64,000 nt of DNA from Actinophytocola sp044466355 (GTDB lineage: Bacteria; Actinomycetota; Actinomycetes; Mycobacteriales; Pseudonocardiaceae), in contig NZ_JBITMQ010000010.1 in the NCBI RefSeq assembly GCF_044466355.1, positions 248,001 to 312,000 of the forward strand. The letters are read 5' to 3'. A model generated the notes under the pieces. The model saw only the letters and a program-made list of their open reading frames with translations. It ran no database searches and was not told where the DNA came from. The number at the start of each line of letters is the position of its first letter. The stretch's first letter is position 1. Of the stretch, positions 45,372 through 53,980 are shown one piece after another. Made by a program: the position numbers and the translations under genes.

Positions 45372-46172
45372 TCAAGCCGGCACTTTCGGTGCCGGCAGCT
45401 CGGGCAGCTGGAACATCTCGACGAAACGGTGCAGTAGCGCGGGATCACCCTCGACGCGTGCCTGGCCGGTGGCCAGGACGTCGTCGGCGGTCATCTCGCC
45501 GGTCATCAGCGCGAGCAGCACGAACCCCAGGTCGAGCACGGCGTCCGCGCCGGGCAGCGGACCGGGGGCGACGTCGAGCACGCCGTCGTCGATCCTGGCG
45601 TTGAGCACGTGGTCGTTGATCCGCAGCTCGTAGCTCACCCGCACGCCACGCGCCGCCTCCGGCAGGAACGTCGCCTTCAGCGCCACCAGCAGGGAGGCGT
45701 CGGTGACGATGTCCTCGGGACGGGGCGTCGCGAGCGTGGCGGCACCCCACCGGCCGAACGCGAGCACCGCGTCCTCCAGCGCGCGGCCGTACTCGGTGAG
45801 CTCGTAGCGCACGTGGTCGCTGTCGACGTCGTCGTCGAGCGGCTGGACGACGCCACTGTAGGTCAGTTCCTTCAGCCGCCTGGTCACCAGCTTCACGGAC
45901 ATGAGGGGCAGGCCGGTGTGCAGGTCGGCGGCGGACTTCGGGCCGGTGAGCAGGTCGCGGACGATCAGGAAGCCCCACCGCTCCCCCACCATCTCCGCGG
46001 CCCTCGACAGGCCGCAGTACTGGCCGTACGTCTCGCGCACCGCGCTCTGCAGGTCGGCGACGACGGCCTCGAGGTGCATGGGGTCCGTGCCGCTGGTCGT
46101 GAACGTGAAGGCGTCGCTGGAAATCGTCAGGCGGCCGCGGTCGACGACCACCTTCCAGTTCGATTCGGTCAT
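45372..46172 (-). CDS. HxlR-type winged-helix regulator with SCP2-like domain, second copy
   Basis: 266 residues. ATG 46172 matches the start of its paralogue at 4033-4830 (NWKVVVDRGRLTISSD). YCGLSRAAEMVGERWGFLIVR begins the winged helix; the C-terminal half resembles SCP2. It sits between membrane protein genes and the large SARP, with a 351-base divergent promoter, and probably regulates one of these. Confidence 0.85.
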   Translation of the reverse strand: MTESNWKVVVDRGRLTISSDAFTFTTSGTDPMHLEAVVADLQSAVRETYGQYCGLSRAAEMVGERWGFLIVRDLLTGPKSAADLHTGLPLMSVKLVTRRLKELTYSGVVQPLDDDVDSDHVRYELTEYGRALEDAVLAFGRWGAATLATPRPEDIVTDASLLVALKATFLPEAARGVRVSYELRINDHVLNARIDDGVLDVAPGPLPGADAVLDLGFVLLALMTGEMTADDVLATGQARVEGDPALLHRFVEMFQLPELPAPKVPA

Positions 46173-46523
46173 GGCCCAGCGTCCAATCTCCTCCGCGCAC
46201 CGCGCGCGGGAACCGAAGGCGGGCAACGGTTTCCGCGCCGGGTGGGCGACGGTCGGTACGTGTTGTCCCATACTCCCGACCCGGGCGGGCCGCGCGCATC
46301 TCCGCGCGTGCCATTCGCACCGGCAGGCGGCATGATCACGCGGTGTCGATTTCGATTTCGCGCCCCCTACTATTCGTGTGCGTCGTGGGTTACCCTCGAC
46401 GAAACTGGTAACTGTCGTAGGCTGATTGGCCAACGACAGCTGATCATGTCTGGCTTCGCCGCGAGGGGGACTCGTTGTGCGCGGCCGCCTGGTCTCCGAC
46501 GTCGTGTTTGGGGGTAGGCGCTG
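46173..46523. promoter_or_regulatory. Divergent promoter region, HxlR / AfsR-type SARP
   Basis: 351 bases without a credible gene. The right part, 46350-46450, is AT-richer and includes an inverted repeat CTGTCGT / ACGACAG (46412-46418 and 46433-46439), a possible operator. A ribosome site (GGGGG) lies just before GTG 46524. Confidence 0.45.
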
Positions 46524-49500
46524 GTGTTACGACTCATGGGCCCACTGGATCTGTCCAGCAACGGACGTGAATACGATCTCGGTGGGCCCAGACAACGGGT
46601 AGTGCTCGCGATGCTGGCGCTCAATCCGAATCGTGTCGTACCAGTGGAACTGCTCATCGACGCCGTGTGGAGCACGACGCCACCGACCACCGCCAGGGCA
46701 CAGGTCCAGATCTGTGTCTCCGTTCTCCGCAAGATCTTCGTCGACGCCGGTGTCGCGTCGCGCATCCGGACCCGCAGCCCCGGCTACCAACTCGACGTGC
46801 CGCCCGACGAGCTGGACACCGAACAGTTCGCCGCGCTCGTCGCGACCGCGCGGGCGCACGCGAGCGCGGGTCGCAACTCCGAGGCGGTCGCGACCCTGCG
46901 CACCGCGCTCGACCTGTGGCGCGGCAAGGCACTCGCCGACCTCGACAGCGATCTCGTCCGCCGCGGCGCCGACCAGCTGGAACACGCCCGGCTGACGGCG
47001 GTCATGGAACGCATCCAGCTCGACCTCGCGCTCGGCAGGCACGAGGAGGTGGTCGGCGAGCTGACCACGCTGGTCGGGGAGCACCCGCTGCGGGAGCGGC
47101 TGTACGAGTTCCTCATGCTCGCCCTGTACCGATCCGGACGGCAGGCCGAGGCACTCGAGGTGTGCAGACGGGCGCGGACCACCCTGGTGGACGAGCTCGG
47201 CATCGAGCCGGGCAAGGCCCTGCAGGACCTCGAGACGTCGATACTGAACCGGGTCCCGGAGCTCGACCTCCCCGACACCGCCGCGATACCACTGCCGGAA
47301 GGTCCGCCGCGCGCGCCTGCGCCGGAGGACACGCCCCTGGTCATGCCCCGCAGGCTGCCCGCGACCATCGCCGACTTCACCGGCCGGGAGGAACAGCTCG
47401 CCGAGATCAGGCACGCGCTGGCCGACGACCACCGGCGTTGCCGCATCGGCATGCGGATCGTCGCGATCTCCGGGAAGGGCGGCGTCGGCAAGTCCACGCT
47501 CGCCATCCGCGCCGCCCACGAGCTCCGGGAGGTCTACCCGGACGGCCACCTGTACGCCGACCTGGAGGCGCCGTCCGGCGTGGGCCGGGTGCAGTACGTC
47601 CTCGACCGGTTCCTGCGTGCCCTCGGCGTCGACGGCAGCAGCATCCCCGAGGACGCCGAGGAAAAGGCCGACATGTATCGGAGCAGGCTCGCGAACCTGC
47701 GGGTGCTGGTCGTGCTGGACGGTGCGGCGAGCGAGGAGGAGGTCATCACCCTGCTGCCCGCCGGCCCGGGCTGCGCGGTGATCGCGACCAGCCGGTCGCC
47801 GCTGTCCGGGCTGCCCGGTGCGCACCTGGTCGCCATCGACCCGCTGGACGAGGCCCTCTCGCTGGAGATGCTCGCCAAGATCATCGGCCCGGAGCGGATG
47901 ACGGCGGAACGCGACGCCGCGGTCGAACTGGTCGATTTCTGCGGGCGCCTGCCGCTCGCCATGCGGATCGCGGGCGCCCGGCTCGCGTCCCGGCCACACT
48001 GGCGGCTGGACGTCCTGGTCGCACGGCTGCGCAACACCGCACGTAGGCTCGACGAGCTGACCTACCACGGGCTGGAGCTGCGGTCCAGCATCGGGCTGAC
48101 CTACCGGGTGCTCCCGCCCGACAGCAAGCTGCTGTTCCGGCTGTTCGCCCTGGTGCCGCCTTCTGAGTTCGCGGGCTGGACGGCGGCCGCGCTGCTGGAC
48201 CGCGACCCGTTCGACGCCGAGGAGGTGCTGGAGCACCTCGTCGAGACCCAGCTGCTCGACACCGTCGCCTACCCCGGCGAGAACCCGCGCTACCGCTTCC
48301 ACGACCTGATCCGGGTGTACGCGCAGGAGCGGCTGCGGGAGGAGGAGACGGACGAGGAGCGCCACGCCGCGGTGGTCCGGCTGATCGGCGCGCTGCTCGC
48401 GAAGGCGGAGGACGCGCACTGCAAGGAGTACGGCGGCGGTTACACGATCCTGCACGGCAACGGTCCGCGATGGCGCCCCCACGGGGACACGGGCAGCGAC
48501 ATCGACGACCCCATGGAGTGGCTGGAGTCCGAGCGCCGGTCGCTCGTCGCGGCGGTGCGCCTCGCCGCGGAGGTCGGCGAGGACGAACTGTGCTGGGACC
48601 TCGCGCTGACCGCGGTGACGTTGTTCGAGGTGAAGGGTCATTTCGACGACTGGCGGGAGACCGCGGAGGTGGCGCTCGCGGCGACCAGGCGGGCGGGGAA
48701 CCGGCGCGGCGAGGCTGCGATGCTGTACTCGCTGGGTTCGATGTCGATGTCGCAGCGGCGGCTGGCGACGGCCGAGGAACGCTTCACGGCCGCCCTGGCG
48801 ATCTTCCGCGCCGACGGCGAGGTGCACGGGTGCGCGCTCGTGCTGCGCAACGCGGCCATGGTCGACCGGCTGCGCGGCCGGTCGACGGCGATGCTCACCA
48901 AGTACCACGAGTCGCTGCGGCTGATGCGCGAGGTCGGCGACCCGGTCGGCGAGTCCGGCATCCTGCGCAGCCTCGCGAAGCTGCGGATCGACGAAGGCAA
49001 CACCGACGACGCCCGTCAGCTGCTCGAACAGGCGCTGGAGTGCATCCGCCGGGCCAACTACCTGCGCGGCGAGGCGCAGGTGGTCATCCGGTTCGCCGAG
49101 CTGTACCTCGGCGAGAACCAGGTGAACGAGGCGCACAGGGCGCTCAACCGGGTGCTGCTGATCGTGCGCAACATCGGCGACCGGATCGGTGAGGCGCACG
49201 CGCTGTACGGGGTGGGCGTGGTGCGGCTGCGGTCCGGCAGGCTGGACAACGCGAAGTCCACGCTGCAGCACGCGCACTCGCTGGCCCGCCGGGTCGGTGA
49301 GCGGCTCATCGAGGCGCAGTCCCTGTACGCGCTCGGGGAGATCGCGCTGGCCAGGGGCAACAGCGCGACGGGCATCGAGCACCTCGCCGAGGCCAGGCAG
49401 CTGTTCGAGGACCTGGGGTCGACGGTGTGGCACGCGAAGGCCCTGATCCTCATCTCCGACGTGCACCAGGGAGCAGGGGAACTCGACCGCGCCCGGTGCG

Positions 49501-49622
49501 AGGTGGCCAGGGCCGAGGAGTTGCTCGCCGGCGCCGATTCCAAGGAGGCCGAACAGTTGGCCGCCGAGCTGGAGTCGGTCAAGGCGACGCTGTTCCCCAA
49601 CATCGTGAACATCATCAGCTGA
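46524..49622 (+). CDS. AfsR-type SARP regulator with NB-ARC and TPR domains
   Basis: 1032 residues. Order: winged-helix DNA-binding domain (1-95), bacterial transcriptional activator domain (about 97-245), NB-ARC ATPase (about 285-560, with AISGKGGVGKSTLA as the P-loop and LRVLVVLDGA as Walker B), then TPR repeats from about 690 to the end. GTG 46524 is used; if right, codon 2 is TTA and translation depends on the bldA tRNA. ATG 46536 is the alternative. SARPs activate antibiotic gene clusters, and this form integrates nucleotide or partner signals. Confidence 0.92.
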   Translation: MLRLMGPLDLSSNGREYDLGGPRQRVVLAMLALNPNRVVPVELLIDAVWSTTPPTTARAQVQICVSVLRKIFVDAGVASRIRTRSPGYQLDVPPDELDTEQFAALVATARAHASAGRNSEAVATLRTALDLWRGKALADLDSDLVRRGADQLEHARLTAVMERIQLDLALGRHEEVVGELTTLVGEHPLRERLYEFLMLALYRSGRQAEALEVCRRARTTLVDELGIEPGKALQDLETSILNRVPELDLPDTAAIPLPEGPPRAPAPEDTPLVMPRRLPATIADFTGREEQLAEIRHALADDHRRCRIGMRIVAISGKGGVGKSTLAIRAAHELREVYPDGHLYADLEAPSGVGRVQYVLDRFLRALGVDGSSIPEDAEEKADMYRSRLANLRVLVVLDGAASEEEVITLLPAGPGCAVIATSRSPLSGLPGAHLVAIDPLDEALSLEMLAKIIGPERMTAERDAAVELVDFCGRLPLAMRIAGARLASRPHWRLDVLVARLRNTARRLDELTYHGLELRSSIGLTYRVLPPDSKLLFRLFALVPPSEFAGWTAAALLDRDPFDAEEVLEHLVETQLLDTVAYPGENPRYRFHDLIRVYAQERLREEETDEERHAAVVRLIGALLAKAEDAHCKEYGGGYTILHGNGPRWRPHGDTGSDIDDPMEWLESERRSLVAAVRLAAEVGEDELCWDLALTAVTLFEVKGHFDDWRETAEVALAATRRAGNRRGEAAMLYSLGSMSMSQRRLATAEERFTAALAIFRADGEVHGCALVLRNAAMVDRLRGRSTAMLTKYHESLRLMREVGDPVGESGILRSLAKLRIDEGNTDDARQLLEQALECIRRANYLRGEAQVVIRFAELYLGENQVNEAHRALNRVLLIVRNIGDRIGEAHALYGVGVVRLRSGRLDNAKSTLQHAHSLARRVGERLIEAQSLYALGEIALARGNSATGIEHLAEARQLFEDLGSTVWHAKALILISDVHQGAGELDRARCEVARAEELLAGADSKEAEQLAAELESVKATLFPNIVNIIS

Positions 49623-49653
49623 CGCCGCCGCGACTTTCCGGCCGGCGATATAC

Positions 49654-49696
49654 GGTGACGCCATTTCCGCGGATGCCCCGCGGAAATGGCGTCACC
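49654..49696. terminator. Hairpin terminator
   Basis: A perfect 19-bp stem (GGTGACGCCATTTCCGCGG) with a 5-base loop follows the SARP stop and also faces the small secreted-peptide gene on the other strand. It has no T-run. Confidence 0.75.
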
Positions 49697-49740
49697 GACA
49701 CCAGGCCGGAAACCCTGGCAGCGTCAACGCGCTGCTCGCG

Positions 49741-49905
49741 TCACGGAGTCGGCGAGTCCCAGGGCGAGTCCGCGAGGACGGTCACCTCACTGTGCACCGC
49801 ATCGTCCTGACCTAACGCGCCGACCGGTCCGGCAACGACCAGCAACCCGGCGGCACCGGCCAGTGTGACGAGCGTGGCGGCGGCGATCTTCTGCAGACTG
49901 AACAT
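49741..49905 (-). CDS. Small predicted secreted peptide, 54 residues
   Basis: ATG 49905 has GAGGGAAG upstream. The peptide starts MFSLQKIAAATLVTLAGAAG and continues hydrophobic to about residue 30, a typical Sec signal peptide with a likely cut after VGALG or nearby. The remaining 20-25 residues are acidic and end ADSPWDSPTP. One TTA codon (31) suggests late, bldA-dependent expression. The mature part is short and unmatched to anything I know. It could be a signalling or surface peptide. Confidence 0.6.
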   Translation of the reverse strand: MFSLQKIAAATLVTLAGAAGLLVVAGPVGALGQDDAVHSEVTVLADSPWDSPTP

Positions 49906-50104
49906 GATTATCTTCCCTCGACCCAGTGTGTTTTCGTCGGCAGGCGTTCCCTGCTCGAGAACCAGTCAACGACCGGTCGCTTTGCATTGACATTTCACGG
50001 GTTAACCACCCGCTATCGCCCGGCGATAGCGGACCGATGGGACGGAAGTAGGGAGCAGGAGAAGATTTGCCCACATCAGGTTGACAAGTGGAGAGGCGAG
50101 CGCG
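49906..50104. promoter_or_regulatory. Divergent promoter region, small peptide / cyclodeaminase-like gene
   Basis: 199 bases between divergent starts, with AT-rich stretches (CATGATTATCTT and TTTGCATTGACATTTCACGG). An inverted repeat CTATCGC-CCG-GCGATAG occurs at about 50013-50029 and may be an operator. Confidence 0.45.
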
Positions 50105-51037
50105 ATGGCCGACACGGTCCTGCGACTCGACGCAGAAGATGTGTGGCGCACCCTCGAGAGCCTCGACCCGGTCGCGGTGCTCGCCGAGGAGCTGATCAAA
50201 CGTGCCATCAACCACCCGGACCGGGAACGGGCGGACACCTGCCGGCTCCTGCCATGGGCCGGTGACGAGCGGTACCTGCTCGCCGAAGGGGTCTCGCCCG
50301 GCCTGAGCTGCGCCGTCCCGACCGCCGCGCTGCGGATGGTCCACCTCGCCGCGTTGTCCTCGCTCGCGACGCGTGAACTGCTGCCCCCCGGCGGCATCAC
50401 GGTCGCGATGCTCGGCACCAGGGAGGAGACCCAGGCACAGCTCGCCGTCCTCGCCAAGCACGTACCCGACATCGTGCACGTCGCCGTGCGGGTCATCGAC
50501 TCGCCGGAGGCCGGCACGCTCGAGCCACGCCTGCTGGACCAGCTCGACCTGGGCGGCATCGGGCTGTCGATGGTGACCGCGCTGGCCGACTCGCTGTTCG
50601 GCGCGAACCTGGTCGTCGTGGTGAGCGAGGACGGGCTCTCGGAGGGCGGCGAGCACGCGGGCGTCAAGGACCTCGTGCGGGGCACCGTGCTGGTGAACGC
50701 ATCCGGGCACGACCTGCCCGCCGACCTCGTCGAGCACGCCGATCAGATCTACGTCGACGACCTCGCACTGCTGCCCGCGCACCCCGACCGCAACGTCGTG
50801 GCGGGCCACGTGACGCACACGGCCGCCGGCACGACGTTCAACGGCGGACGCGGCCGCCCGCCCGCGATCTCCTCGGACCTCGGCCTGCTGCTCGCCGGCG
50901 CCCGACCCGGCCGCGAGCAGCAGGACGACATCGTGCTGGTCGAGCTGCTGAGCGCGGACGCCCCGAACACCCACCTCGCCTACGTGATCGCCGAAACCGC
51001 CCTGCGCGGCGGCTTCGGCGAACGGGTGACGGCATGA
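50105..51037 (+). CDS. Degenerate ornithine cyclodeaminase/mu-crystallin-like protein
   Basis: 310 residues. ATG 50105 has GGAGAGGCG upstream. LRLDAEDVWRTLESLDPVAV at the N-terminus and LAALSSLATRELLPPGG are like SbnB/cyclodeaminases, but the NAD loop (normally GxGxxA) is TVAMLGTREETQAQ, without the usual glycines. RTAAxSA is also missing. It may bind a ligand rather than catalyse. The next two genes overlap it, so it acts with them. It is unlike the intact SbnB of the diaminopropionate operon. Confidence 0.65.
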   Translation: MADTVLRLDAEDVWRTLESLDPVAVLAEELIKRAINHPDRERADTCRLLPWAGDERYLLAEGVSPGLSCAVPTAALRMVHLAALSSLATRELLPPGGITVAMLGTREETQAQLAVLAKHVPDIVHVAVRVIDSPEAGTLEPRLLDQLDLGGIGLSMVTALADSLFGANLVVVVSEDGLSEGGEHAGVKDLVRGTVLVNASGHDLPADLVEHADQIYVDDLALLPAHPDRNVVAGHVTHTAAGTTFNGGRGRPPAISSDLGLLLAGARPGREQQDDIVLVELLSADAPNTHLAYVIAETALRGGFGERVTA

Positions 51038-51714
51038 CCGCCGACACGGGATGGAGAGTGACGACCATGGCTGACGGGGTGCGCGAGGGCCATGACCGGG
51101 ACTTCTGCCGCAGCCAGCGCCACGGGGGCGTCGCGTCCCGCACCATCAGCGGCCTCTCCGTCTGCACGGAGTGCCGTGACCTTGCCGAGGAGAACCTGAT
51201 CGAGCTGCCGCAGCTCTACGACATGTGCGCCTACATGCTCGACGTGCGGCCGCCCCGGCAGCGTGAGCGGGTCAGCGGCCACCGGCCCCACGGCATCGTG
51301 CTGCGGGACGCGGTGGTCAGCATCCGTTCGGACATCCTCGGCGTGCTCGCGTCGTGGTGCGGTCTGGTGGCGGGTGAGCGCGGCGTACCGGGGCCGGACG
51401 AGCTGAGCATCCCCCGTCTGTCGACGTTCGTGCTGATCCACTTCGGATGGCTCACCGCGCACCCGGCAGGCGCGGACTTCACCGACGAGCTCGCGGCGCT
51501 GGCCGACCGGGCCCGTGCGGTGCTCACCCCGGAGACAGCCACCGAGATGTCGCTCGGCCCGTGCCCGCGTCCCGGCTGCGGCTGGACGCTGCGCGCCGAG
51601 GGCCATCCGCCGAAGTGGATCCGCTGCGAGGCGGGTCACGAGTGGCCGCCGAGCCAGTGGTTGCAGCTGATGCGCGACGGCGGGCTGGACTCATCGATGG
51701 GAGGTGGCGAGTGA
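51034..51714 (+). CDS. OvmZ-like protein with zinc-ribbon-type ends
   Basis: 226 residues. ATG 51034 overlaps the upstream stop; ATG 51067 with GGAGAG is the alternative. Two Cys/His clusters stand at the ends: FCRSQRHGG to CTECRDLAEE near 25-55, and GPCPRPGCGW to RCEAGHEWPP near 180-215, likely zinc ribbons. The centre (HGIVLRDAVVSIRSDILGVL, then ASWCGLVAGERG) matches, from memory, proteins named OvmZ in antibiotic clusters. The C-terminal gene neighbour is a small HTH protein. Function unknown. Confidence 0.65.
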   Translation: MTADTGWRVTTMADGVREGHDRDFCRSQRHGGVASRTISGLSVCTECRDLAEENLIELPQLYDMCAYMLDVRPPRQRERVSGHRPHGIVLRDAVVSIRSDILGVLASWCGLVAGERGVPGPDELSIPRLSTFVLIHFGWLTAHPAGADFTDELAALADRARAVLTPETATEMSLGPCPRPGCGWTLRAEGHPPKWIRCEAGHEWPPSQWLQLMRDGGLDSSMGGGE

Positions 51715-51905
51715 CCACGAACCTCCGCCGCATGACGGTGCCGACCCAACTGGCGGCGCTGGCGGCCGGGGTGCCGGAGGCGACGATCCGCAAGTGGGCG
51801 AGCCGGGGCCGGCTCACCCGCTACGGCACCCCCGGCCGGGCCGAGTACGACCTGGCCGAGCTGTACGTCCTGGTCGCCGAACGCGAGGGCACCAGGGTGA
51901 CGTGA
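51711..51905 (+). CDS. Small helix-turn-helix protein (MerR/excisionase-like)
   Basis: 64 residues. GTG 51711 overlaps the upstream stop as GTGA, with GGGAGGT upstream. LAALAAGVPEATIRKWASRGRL then YDLAELYVLV has the form of a MerR/AlpA-type DNA-binding domain with its wing. It forms a coupled trio with the two preceding genes and may give them DNA-binding ability. Confidence 0.75.
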   Translation: MTTNLRRMTVPTQLAALAAGVPEATIRKWASRGRLTRYGTPGRAEYDLAELYVLVAEREGTRVT

Positions 51906-51936
51906 GAACACGGAACACGACGATGGGGAGAGGGCC

Positions 51937-52104
51937 ATGGGACACCATGGAAAATTGTTGGCAGAATGCACGCGGCGATACCGCGGCGTATCCGGCGACG
52001 TATCCCCCGATCGTGTACTCGAATGCCGCTTGACAGCCACTCAAGCATCTGTCACGCTTTTTGACAGCGGAGCTGTGTCCATTTTCCGAATGCCCATTCA
52101 CTGA
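51937..52104 (+). CDS. Possible small protein, 55 residues
   Basis: ATG 51937 has a very good ribosome site (GGGGAGAGG, 5 bases away). The frame gives MGHHGKLLAECTRRYRGV and ends inside the next terminator hairpin. A second overlapping frame from ATG 51947 gives a 28-residue peptide ending YPPIVYSNAA. Either may be real, or neither. No relative is known to me. Confidence 0.25.
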   Translation: MGHHGKLLAECTRRYRGVSGDVSPDRVLECRLTATQASVTLFDSGAVSIFRMPIH

Positions 52105-52124
52105 GTTCGGTGAATGGGCATTCG
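52087..52124 (+). terminator. Rho-independent terminator upstream of the small SARP
   Basis: A perfect 15-bp stem (CGAATGCCCATTCAC) with an 8-base loop is followed by TGTTTT. It ends the cyclodeaminase-like trio and lies 43 bases before the SARP start, so it could also act by attenuation of the SARP. Confidence 0.8.
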
Positions 52125-52167
52125 TGTTTTCCGGATCGGTCCGGGCATCATCGAAAAGAGAGAGAAC

Positions 52168-52971
52168 ATGCAAATCGAAATCAACGTGCTCGGTCCTCTG
52201 GAGGTCGACGTCGGCGGGGTTTCCATCGTGCCGACGGCGAGCAAGCCGAGCCAGTTACTGGCCATTCTGGCGCTCAACGCGGGCCGGGTGGTCACCGTCA
52301 ACACCCTGACCAACGAGATCTGGGGAAGCCATCCACCACGCAGCGACGTGGCGACGTTACACACCTACATCCTCAAGCTGCGCAGAAACCTGGACATGGC
52401 ACTGGCGGACCAGGGAGGGCTGACCGCCAAGGACATCCTGATCACCCGGCGGGCGGGCTACCTGCTGGCCGTCGAGCCGACCGCGGTGGACGCGATCCGC
52501 TACGAGCAGCTCTCGTCTGCGGGCAGGCAGGCGGTCAACGACTCCGACCACGAGCGTGCGTCGCGGACACTCGCCGAGGCGTTACGACTGTGGCGCGGAC
52601 CGGCGCTCGCCGACCTCCCGATCGGACCACAACTGGCGATCGAGGCCATGCGCCTCGACGAGAACCGGCTCGGTGACCTGCACCTGCGCATCGAGGCCGA
52701 CCTGAAACTGGGGCGACACCACCAGCTGCTCGGCGAGCTCGCGACCCTGTGCGTGCGGCACCCGATGCTGGAGAACTTCTGTGTACAGCACATGATCGCG
52801 CTGTACCGCAGCGGCAGGCAGAGCCAGTCACTCGCGGCCTACCGGCGGCTGCGGGCGGAGATGGTGGAACACCTCGGTGTCGAACCGTCGCCACGTGTGC
52901 GGCACCTGCACCACGCCATCCTGACCGGCCAGCTGTCGGTCGAGGACCCGAACGCGATGTACAACGTGTGA
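52168..52971 (+). CDS. Small SARP transcriptional activator with three TTA codons
   Basis: 267 residues: winged helix (1-95) with PTASKPSQLLAILALNAGR and VATLHTYILKLRRNLD, then the activator domain. ATG 52168 has AAGAGAGAGA upstream. TTA codons stand at 52255, 52357 and 52582, so expression should depend strongly on the bldA leucyl-tRNA. It is related to the minus-strand SARP at 60388-61215 (shared VSIVPTA and RHPMLENF/RHPHMENF). It is probably a cluster-specific activator. Confidence 0.92.
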   Translation: MQIEINVLGPLEVDVGGVSIVPTASKPSQLLAILALNAGRVVTVNTLTNEIWGSHPPRSDVATLHTYILKLRRNLDMALADQGGLTAKDILITRRAGYLLAVEPTAVDAIRYEQLSSAGRQAVNDSDHERASRTLAEALRLWRGPALADLPIGPQLAIEAMRLDENRLGDLHLRIEADLKLGRHHQLLGELATLCVRHPMLENFCVQHMIALYRSGRQSQSLAAYRRLRAEMVEHLGVEPSPRVRHLHHAILTGQLSVEDPNAMYNV

Positions 52972-52987
52972 TCCCGTACCGGCAGCG

Positions 52988-53530
52988 TCAGCCGAGGAGT
53001 TTGTTCAGGCCGGAGTAGCCGACCTCCTCGAGGCGCTTGCCGGACGTCGCGAAGTAGTCCGCACCGGCGCGGATCCCGTGTCCCTCGACCATGCGGTTCA
53101 TGAAGTTGAACAGGGCGCACACCATGACGGCGTGGTGGAGAGCGCGCTCCTCCCAGCCCGCGGCCAGGACCTCGTCGGCGTCGGCCCTGGTGACCGACGA
53201 CGGCGCGGTGGTGAGCTTGCCGACGAAGCGCAGCACGGGGCGCATGCGCTCCTCGACCAGGACCGTGTCGACGTCCGAGACCGCCGCGGGGGCCGCCCCT
53301 TCGGGGATGCCACAGGCCTCCGCCGTGACCGTGTGCACGCCGTGGCAGTAGCCGCAGGCGTTGAGACCGGAGACGTACGCCGCGATCAGCTCGCGCTCCC
53401 CCGCCGTGAACGGGGACGGGCCGCGCATGACGACCTCGTGATAGTCCAGCAGCGGCCGGGACGTCTCCGGGTACGCGCGAAAGACGTCCATCAGGACCGC
53501 GTCGTCGGGCAGGGATGGCAGGTGGGCCAC
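52988..53530 (-). CDS. Carboxymuconolactone decarboxylase / AhpD-like protein
   Basis: 180 residues. GTG 53530 has GGAGG upstream. SGLNACGYCHGVHTVTAEACG holds the CxxC-x3-His redox centre of AhpD-like peroxidase-related proteins. The rest is helical, as in the family. It begins a minus-strand set with oxidoreductases after it or may belong with 53549-58132 upstream. It could defend against peroxide or reactive product. Confidence 0.88.
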   Translation of the reverse strand: MAHLPSLPDDAVLMDVFRAYPETSRPLLDYHEVVMRGPSPFTAGERELIAAYVSGLNACGYCHGVHTVTAEACGIPEGAAPAAVSDVDTVLVEERMRPVLRFVGKLTTAPSSVTRADADEVLAAGWEERALHHAVMVCALFNFMNRMVEGHGIRAGADYFATSGKRLEEVGYSGLNKLLG

Positions 53531-53548
53531 GGCGTTCCTCCAGGGGAC

Positions 53549-53980
53549 CTAGGGGTCGTCGTTGATCGCGAGACGTTCGATCTCCTCGCGGCGCAGCCAG
53601 CAGGCCGCGAGGTACACCCGTTCCGCGGCACCCGCCGCCACGCCCGCCGCGGCGACGACGGCCTCCGCCGCCGCCCACTGCCTGCGCAGCGCCGCGGACC
53701 GGTACGCGCCGGCCGGGGCCGCCGCCGTCAACCGCGGCAGCGCCGACCGCCACCGCCGACCGCCCGCGTCGAGCGCCGCCGCGACCGTGAGGTCCCGCCG
53801 CGCTCCGTGCCGCACCTGGTCCGCGACCAGGGCGACGGCGACCGGGTCGTTTCGGTCCGCGGCCACGCCGAGCCCGGCCAGCAACCGCTCTGGCCCGAGG
53901 CCCATCAGCAGCACACCGAGCTCGGTGCCGGGTTCTTCGTCGACCGAGGGGAGGGTGAAGACGGTGTCGTACTCAGACAT
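53549..53980 (-). CDS. Hypothetical protein, 143 residues
   Basis: ATG 53980 overlaps the stop of the FAD oxidoreductase, so the two are coupled. The protein starts MSEYDTVFTLPSVDEEPGTE and is Ala- and Arg-rich, with an all-helical look and no membrane segment or Cys motif. I do not recognise it. Its place in a run of oxidoreductase genes suggests a partner for one of them. Confidence 0.65.
   Translation of the reverse strand: MSEYDTVFTLPSVDEEPGTELGVLLMGLGPERLLAGLGVAADRNDPVAVALVADQVRHGARRDLTVAAALDAGGRRWRSALPRLTAAAPAGAYRSAALRRQWAAAEAVVAAAGVAAGAAERVYLAACWLRREEIERLAINDDP

Noticed and set aside
46527..49664. A 1045-residue minus-strand open frame opposite the large SARP
   Set aside because: It is a typical shadow frame of a very GC-rich gene: composed of Arg, Pro, Gly, Ala, Val, His and Asp, with no domain. 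The plus strand encodes clear SARP, NB-ARC and TPR motifs.
49741..49905. Enediyne apoprotein gene
   Set aside because: The peptide is far too short (54 residues) and lacks the Cys pairs of CagA-type apoproteins. No apoprotein gene was seen in the window.
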